Translations under genes and position numbers: made by a program
Shown here: one piece after another, positions 4,409-8,445 of the stretch
How positions within the stretch are numbered: position 1 is the stretch's first letter
Layout: each line of letters starts with the position of its first letter
NCBI GenBank assembly: GCA_003641555.1
Contig: QNAT01000035.1
Span: forward strand, 1-8,445
Length of the DNA: 8,445 nucleotides
Origin: Thermotoga sp.
Lineage (GTDB): Bacteria; Thermotogota; Thermotogae; B3-G13
Direction: 5' to 3'
The notes under the pieces: model-generated
Database searches by the model: none
Seen by the model: only the letters and a program-made list of their open reading frames with translations
What the model was told of the DNA's origin: nothing

Positions 4409-6091
4409 ATGAAATCTTATTACAAGAAGTATCCCTTATTGATCTTTACCTCCCTGGTTATGGCAACCATTACTGCTCTCAGTGCCCTTCCTTATCCACT
4501 CATTTTGAAGTACTTCATCGATACCGTGATCCCACAGAAGGATGTATCTGAGGTTCTCATCTGGTCCATCTTTCTGCTCGTAGTCATCGCCATAAGGATC
4601 ACCTCCAATTTCTTTCAGAACTACACTGCCTCTATCATAGAGGGAAGAGTGGCTCGAGACCTCAAAACCGACCTCCTGAACAAGGTTCTAAAACTGCCCA
4701 TGTCTTTTTTTGTGAATAACGATATAGGTTCCATCATGTCCAGGATTTCAAACGATGCCTCGAGGAGTGTTGGACTCTTCAGAAATTATTATCTTACACT
4801 CTACAGCAGTATCTTCTTCGTAGCGGCCGCCTTAATCCTGATGATCAGGCTCAACGTGATTCTCGCTATCCTTTCACTTGTACTCATCCCTATCCTCGCT
4901 TTAGCCACTGCTCTGCTGAACACGAAGATGGCAAAGGAGAGCAGGAAACTCTCGAGTGCAAATCAAGTGGTTACGAAAGAGCTTGAAGAAGGCTTATCAG
5001 GAATAGAGACCATTAAGGTGGATAACCTGTACAGCAGGGTAAAAGATAGATTCTTTCGAAGTTTGAATGACTTACTGAACGTCAACCTTGCCATAAACAA
5101 ATACGGGGTTATGGCAGGTGCTATCCTAACAGGTATAGTTTCAATAGGTCCGATACTTCTTCTCGTAGTGGGTACATATCTCGTGTTAAGGGGAAGTACG
5201 ACGATAGGAACTGTGGTGGCGATCACCAATCTTTTACTCTTCCTCTACGAACCGATCCAGCAGATATCCCTGGCAAGGGTGAAGATACAGACTCCGAGAG
5301 CGGTTTGGAAAGGAGTGAAAGAATTACTCGAAGAGGAAGAAGAAGAGATGACAGGTGCAGAGCCAAAGAAGTACAACATAGCCTTTGACAATGTAACATT
5401 TTCATATGATGGCAAAAGAGATGTCTTAAATGATGTGTCAATAGATGCACGGGAAGGAAAATTCATCGCAATCGTGGGTCGAACAGGGGTGGGAAAGAGC
5501 ACAATATTGAAACTCATTCCCAAATTTTATCTACCCCAGAGGGGGAAGATAACGTTCAATGGTAATGAATTAAACGAACTCTCTACTCATAAAATAAGAG
5601 ATACGGTGGCATATATAAATAGAAATGTGTATATATTCTACGGCACGATAAAGGAAAATATTGCCATTAAAGATGAGGAAATAGATCTGAAAGAGATAAA
5701 AGAAGCTGCAAGAATAGCCTGTATAGATGAGGAAATAGAGCAGATGGGAGGATATGGGGCGTTTGTGGGGTCTCGAGGTAAAGCGCTATCGGATGGACAG
5801 AGAGTAAGGATAGGAATAGCGAGGGCGGTGTTGAAAAGGCCTAAAGTGATATTGATCGACGAAGCTTTAACTGCGGTTGACTCCGCTACAGAATCGAATG
5901 TAATGAAAAACTTGCGAGGAAGATTTCCACACATGACTATTATACTGATCTCCCATAGGTTGTCTTCCTTTAAATTCGCAGATATGATCTACGTGTTGGA
6001 AAGGGGTAAGGTCGCAGCAACAGGGAACTACAATGATATCAAAGAAAACACATCATTTAAAACCCTTTTTACAGGACAATTGGAAATGTAA
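4409..6091 (+). CDS. ABC exporter, fused membrane and ATPase domains, altered nucleotide-binding motifs
   Basis: This 560-residue protein starts at ATG 4409, preceded by AAGGAG at 4393-4398; a longer frame from TTG 4358 lacks that support. Residues 1-300 are a six-helix type IV (MsbA/LanT-like) exporter domain and residues 320-560 the ATPase. Visible motifs are A-loop Tyr333, Walker A GRTGVGKST (357-365), signature LSDGQ (460-464, normally LSGGQ), Walker B VILIDE (480-485) with catalytic Glu485, D-loop AVD (489-491) and His516. The Q-loop reads YINRN where VPQD/E is usual, so Arg405 replaces Gln. There is no N-terminal C39 peptidase, so it does not cleave a leader itself. Its start lies 7 bases after precursor 2, which makes export of the modified peptide, possibly with self-protection, the natural role. 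The first half is clearly richer in G+C than the maturase genes. It may work as a homodimer or with an unseen partner. Confidence 0.93.
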   Translation: MKSYYKKYPLLIFTSLVMATITALSALPYPLILKYFIDTVIPQKDVSEVLIWSIFLLVVIAIRITSNFFQNYTASIIEGRVARDLKTDLLNKVLKLPMSFFVNNDIGSIMSRISNDASRSVGLFRNYYLTLYSSIFFVAAALILMIRLNVILAILSLVLIPILALATALLNTKMAKESRKLSSANQVVTKELEEGLSGIETIKVDNLYSRVKDRFFRSLNDLLNVNLAINKYGVMAGAILTGIVSIGPILLLVVGTYLVLRGSTTIGTVVAITNLLLFLYEPIQQISLARVKIQTPRAVWKGVKELLEEEEEEMTGAEPKKYNIAFDNVTFSYDGKRDVLNDVSIDAREGKFIAIVGRTGVGKSTILKLIPKFYLPQRGKITFNGNELNELSTHKIRDTVAYINRNVYIFYGTIKENIAIKDEEIDLKEIKEAARIACIDEEIEQMGGYGAFVGSRGKALSDGQRVRIGIARAVLKRPKVILIDEALTAVDSATESNVMKNLRGRFPHMTIILISHRLSSFKFADMIYVLERGKVAATGNYNDIKENTSFKTLFTGQLEM

Positions 6092-6119
6092 TGAAGCCAC
6101 TTCTTAATTTGTCAAGTCG

Positions 6120-6160
6120 ATAAAATACCCATATTTAGGCGATCGATTGGGATGTTTTAT
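6120..6160 (+). terminator. Possible weak terminator or operator hairpin after the exporter gene
   Basis: ATAAAATACCCA (6120-6131) can pair with TGGGATGTTTTAT (6148-6160) with one G-U pair and one bulged A, enclosing a 16-base loop that contains the palindrome CGATCG. The TTTTAT at the end lies within the stem, so it is an imperfect intrinsic terminator. Its position, 28 bases after the exporter stop and before the Liv operon, is where termination of the cassette is expected. Confidence 0.35.
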
Positions 6161-6177
6161 ATATTCCATGATAAAAT
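6147..6177 (+). promoter_or_regulatory. Weak promoter candidate for the Liv operon
   Basis: TTGGGA (6147-6152) and TAAAAT (6172-6177) are separated by 19 bases, longer than ideal. The -10 candidate lies within GATAAAATAC, which also occurs at 6119-6128. A promoter is expected here because the binding-protein gene begins a new functional unit, but the sequence support is thin. Confidence 0.2.
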
Positions 6178-6231
6178 ACGTAAATCACAAAAGGGCGGGG
6201 TGCTCTTTATAAAAAATGGGGGTGATGTGAT

Positions 6232-7341
6232 ATGCGAAAGTTCTTTTCGATCGTATTAATGATATCTCTCATATCTGTACTTTCGTTTGGGGGAGGTACG
6301 ATCAAGATCGGGGTAGATTTCCCGATGACAGGGGTAGTTGCGGGATTTGGACAGATGACTTTGGATGGGGTAAAGTTAGCTCATGAGATGTACCCTACCG
6401 TGCTGGGTAAACAGATCGAATTGGTCGTTATGGACAACAAGAGTGATAAGACGGAAGCAGCAAACGCAGCCGCAAGGCTTATAGAAAAGGAACGAGTAAA
6501 GGCGATAATAGGTTGTATTTGCAGTTCCAATACTCTATCAGCAGGTCCCATTGCCGAAAGGGCACACGTCCCGATGGTGTCCAACGCTTCTACTAATCCA
6601 CTTGTAACCCAGGGAAAGAAGTATGTATTCAGGGTTTGTTTCGTCGATCCTTTCCAGGGAAAAGCCGCTGCTATCTTTGCATACAACGAACTTGGTGTCA
6701 GAAAGGCTGCCGTCATATTAGAAGTATCACAGGATTATTCTATAAGTCTTGCCAAGTTCTTCAAGGAAACGTTTAAGAAATTGGGTGGAAAGATAACAAA
6801 GACACTATTCTACGTTACCGGGGATCAAGACTTCACTGCTCAACTCACATCTGTGCTCGCTACCAGACCCGAGGTTCTATTCGTTCCAGGTTATTATCCT
6901 GAGATCTCTTTGCTGGTACGACAGGCAAGGCAAATGGGATACAAAGGATACGTGCTGTGCGGAGATGGTGCAGAGGCACCGGAGTTGATAAAGATCGGTG
7001 GTAAGGCTGTTGAAGGATTGTACTACGTAACGCACTTCGATCCTAAGATGGCTGCCTCTGAAATGACAGGCAAATTCGTTGATGCTTATACGAAAAAGTA
7101 CCATAAGGGGACAGATGCTCTTGGGGCTCTTGGATTCGATGCCTATCTCGTTTTAAGAGATGCTATTCAAAGGGCAGGTTCGGATGATCCTCAAAAGATT
7201 AGGGATGCATTAGAGAGTACAAAAGGATTCAAAGGCGCTACCGGGATCATTACTATACACCATGGTGATCCTACAAAATCAGCGGTCATAAAGAAAGTTG
7301 AAAATGGAAAGTTTGTCTACGCGGGATTTGTAAATCCGTAA
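6232..7341 (+). CDS. livJ: Branched-chain amino acid (Liv-type) ABC transporter substrate-binding protein
   Basis: This 369-residue protein starts at ATG 6232 after GGGGGTGAT (6218-6226). Residues 1-20 are a Sec signal peptide without a lipobox Cys, so the protein is likely free in the periplasm or space outside the membrane. The mature part has the type I periplasmic-binding fold of LivJ/LivK: IKIGVDFPMTG near the N terminus, the ligand-contact region IIGCICSSNTLSAGPIAE (92-109), VSNASTNPLVT (116-126) and the FRVCFVDPFQGKAAA segment (133-147). It captures an amino acid, or a related compound such as a short amide or peptide, and hands it to the LivH/LivM permease encoded next. Length is typical for the family. 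Ligand identity cannot be read from sequence alone, so the symbol marks family rather than proven leucine binding. Adjacency to the peptide exporter is probably coincidental. Confidence 0.93.
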   Translation: MRKFFSIVLMISLISVLSFGGGTIKIGVDFPMTGVVAGFGQMTLDGVKLAHEMYPTVLGKQIELVVMDNKSDKTEAANAAARLIEKERVKAIIGCICSSNTLSAGPIAERAHVPMVSNASTNPLVTQGKKYVFRVCFVDPFQGKAAAIFAYNELGVRKAAVILEVSQDYSISLAKFFKETFKKLGGKITKTLFYVTGDQDFTAQLTSVLATRPEVLFVPGYYPEISLLVRQARQMGYKGYVLCGDGAEAPELIKIGGKAVEGLYYVTHFDPKMAASEMTGKFVDAYTKKYHKGTDALGALGFDAYLVLRDAIQRAGSDDPQKIRDALESTKGFKGATGIITIHHGDPTKSAVIKKVENGKFVYAGFVNP

Positions 7342-7355
7342 TAAATGATATTTCT

Positions 7356-7389
7356 CTGCGTTCTTGTGTGCACCTCGCCCCGAACGCAG
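7356..7389 (+). promoter_or_regulatory. Intergenic hairpin between binding protein and LivH genes
   Basis: CTGCGTTC (7356-7363) and GAACGCAG (7382-7389) form a perfect 8-bp stem with an 18-base loop. No T run follows. Hairpins directly after the binding-protein gene are common in uptake operons and protect that message, so the binding protein is made in excess over the permeases. The stem also makes a LivH start at GTG 7368, inside the loop, unlikely. Confidence 0.5.
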
Positions 7390-7415
7390 GAATAGGGGGA
7401 AAGAAGGTGGAAAAT

Positions 7416-8309
7416 TTGAACATTCAGCTTTTCTTACAGAATCTTGCGAATGGTATATCCTTAGGGAGTGTATATGCTCTTATAGCTATAGGTTATACTT
7501 TGATCTACGGCATATTAAGGTTGATAAACTTCGCTCATGGCGATATCTTCATGCTCGCAACATATTTTGCTTTTTACGGAATAAGTCTATTCCTCTTGCC
7601 ATGGTATGTGAGTTTCGCTTTAACGGTAGTTTCGATCACATTGGTAGGTTTCTTTATAGATAGGATAGCATATAAACCTTTGAGAAATGCTCCACGTATT
7701 TCTGCACTCATAACGGCAATAGCCGTCTCACTGTTTCTCGAAAACTTTGCCATAGTTGTTTTTGGAGGAAGACCGAAGCCATTCCCGGTTTTACCAGTAC
7801 TCAATAATATGAGTCGCATAGGTGGTATCAGGATACAGAACCTGACTTTTGTCATACCGATAGTAGGGATCTTCACCCTGTTTTTATTGATCTGGATATT
7901 GTTCAAGACTAAAATAGGGATGGCGATGAGAGCTCTTTCGAGAGATATAGACACGACAAAACTGATGGGGGTTAATGCAGACAGAGTTATAGGGTTCACA
8001 TTTGCTCTGGGATCCGGGCTTGCCGCAATAGGAGGTATCATGTATGCGATGAAATATCCTTCGATCTTCCCTCTCATGGGTGTCATGGTGGGTTTGAAGG
8101 CATTCATAGCCGCCGTTATAGGAGGTATAGGAAATGTACTTGGGGCAGCTCTTGGAGGATTCTTCCTCGGGATTCTGGAGATCATGATCGTCGCCTTGTT
8201 TCCATCGTTGAGTGGTCTCAGAGATGTATTCACATTCTCGATATTCATAATATTCTTAATCGTTAAACCTACTGGAATCATGGGTGAATCTCTGGAAGAG
8301 AAGGTGTAG
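7416..8309 (+). CDS. livH: Branched-chain amino acid (Liv-type) ABC transporter permease LivH
   Basis: From TTG 7416, preceded by AAGGTGG at 7404-7410, the product is 297 residues and begins MNIQLFLQNLANGISLG, a typical LivH N terminus and length. GTG 7407 and GTG 7368 are in-frame alternatives; the latter lies inside a hairpin loop. The protein is very hydrophobic with about eight membrane helices. Family marks are GYTLIYGILRLINFAHGDI (26-44), the cytoplasmic MRALSRDIDTTKLMGVNADR (171-190) and the ATPase-contacting GLKAFIAAVIGGIGNVLGA (226-244). It forms half of the membrane channel with LivM, which starts 4 bases after its stop. The exact start codon is the main uncertainty. Confidence 0.93.
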   Translation: MNIQLFLQNLANGISLGSVYALIAIGYTLIYGILRLINFAHGDIFMLATYFAFYGISLFLLPWYVSFALTVVSITLVGFFIDRIAYKPLRNAPRISALITAIAVSLFLENFAIVVFGGRPKPFPVLPVLNNMSRIGGIRIQNLTFVIPIVGIFTLFLLIWILFKTKIGMAMRALSRDIDTTKLMGVNADRVIGFTFALGSGLAAIGGIMYAMKYPSIFPLMGVMVGLKAFIAAVIGGIGNVLGAALGGFFLGILEIMIVALFPSLSGLRDVFTFSIFIIFLIVKPTGIMGESLEEKV

Positions 8310-8313
8310 AGAT

Positions 8314-8445
8314 ATGTTATCGAAACGAACGAAGTTTATCTTGAATGTCATCGCTATAGTAGTTCTTTTTTTGCTTTTATGGTGGGCTCATGTGAAGATG
8401 GATCCTTTTTCTAAAAGAATATTGAATCTCATGGCGATATACATC
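8314..8445 (+). CDS. livM: LivM-type permease, N-terminal fragment cut by the window edge
   Basis: The ATG at 8314 follows AAGGTG (8301-8306) and opens a frame that stays open to the window end, giving 44 residues. A basic start MLSKRTK is followed by one membrane helix (VIAIVVLFLLLWWAH), and the fragment ends RILNLMAIYI, as LivM proteins do at the beginning of their second helix. Its place directly after livH, 4 bases from the stop, supports the identity. The ATPase genes livG and livF would be expected further downstream. Confidence 0.8.
   Translation, partial: MLSKRTKFILNVIAIVVLFLLLWWAHVKMDPFSKRILNLMAIYI

Noticed and set aside
6190..6208. Short hairpin AAAGGGC/GCTCTTT upstream of the binding-protein gene
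   Set aside because: Seven base pairs with one G-U, a 5-base loop and no following T run; it is too weak to call a terminator and may be chance.
7364..7663. 99-residue + strand frame overlapping the start of livH
   Set aside because: Out of frame with a well-supported permease, begins at the intergenic hairpin, and the product has no family features.
7574..8281. 235-residue open frame on the minus strand
   Set aside because: It is the antisense shadow of livH, which has clear family motifs; the minus-strand protein shows no recognisable domain and no ribosome binding site was noted.
1..8445. CRISPR arrays, tRNA or rRNA genes, insertion sequences
   Set aside because: No regularly spaced repeats, cloverleaf-like segments, transposase frames or terminal inverted repeats were seen on either strand.

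Overview
The window is bacterial and gene-dense, with all supported genes on the + strand. Strong GGAGG/GGTGA ribosome binding sites, heavy use of AGA/AGG and ATA codons and Lys/Glu-rich proteins suggest a thermophilic anaerobe. A member of the Thermotogota or a thermophilic Firmicute would fit, but this is inferred from style only and no taxon marker is present.

Layout. Positions 1-424 hold the possible tail of an upstream gene and a small secreted protein of unknown function. Positions 425-755 hold no convincing gene, only AT-rich promoter-like sequence and a folded leader. Positions 756-4401 hold a compact, AT-rich cassette for a ribosomally made, post-translationally modified peptide (RiPP). 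It comprises a 39-residue Cys/Gly/Ser-rich precursor (756-875), a terminator-like hairpin, a radical SAM/SPASM maturase with a fused N-terminal peptide-recognition (RRE, PqqD-like) domain (992-2317), a 626-residue YcaO protein (2319-4199), and a second precursor (4168-4401) whose start lies inside the end of the YcaO gene. Positions 4409-6091 encode a one-piece ABC exporter with an altered nucleotide-binding domain. From 6232 the window enters a branched-chain amino acid (Liv-type) uptake operon: binding protein, LivH permease and the start of a LivM permease.

How the genes probably work together. The two precursors share a leader pattern, M(K/R)xFxIE(I/V)P, and a core that begins around CLCG and ends in SGxG(S)GG. 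The RRE of the maturase would bind the leader. The radical SAM enzyme would install thioether, C-C or other radical-based crosslinks. The YcaO enzyme would use ATP to activate backbone amides, giving azolines, thioamides or amidines. The ABC protein would export the product. No E1/ThiF-like partner, TfuA, dehydrogenase, leader peptidase or immunity gene is visible. The YcaO lacks the C-terminal PxPxP of azoline-forming enzymes and instead carries a helical TPR-like region and a CX3CX2CX5C motif that looks like an Fe-S site.

The pairing of an RRE-radical SAM-SPASM enzyme with a Cys-motif YcaO on CLCG-type precursors is not a RiPP class I can name, and it is the main reason to look again at this window. 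The Liv operon is ordinary and is probably host background.
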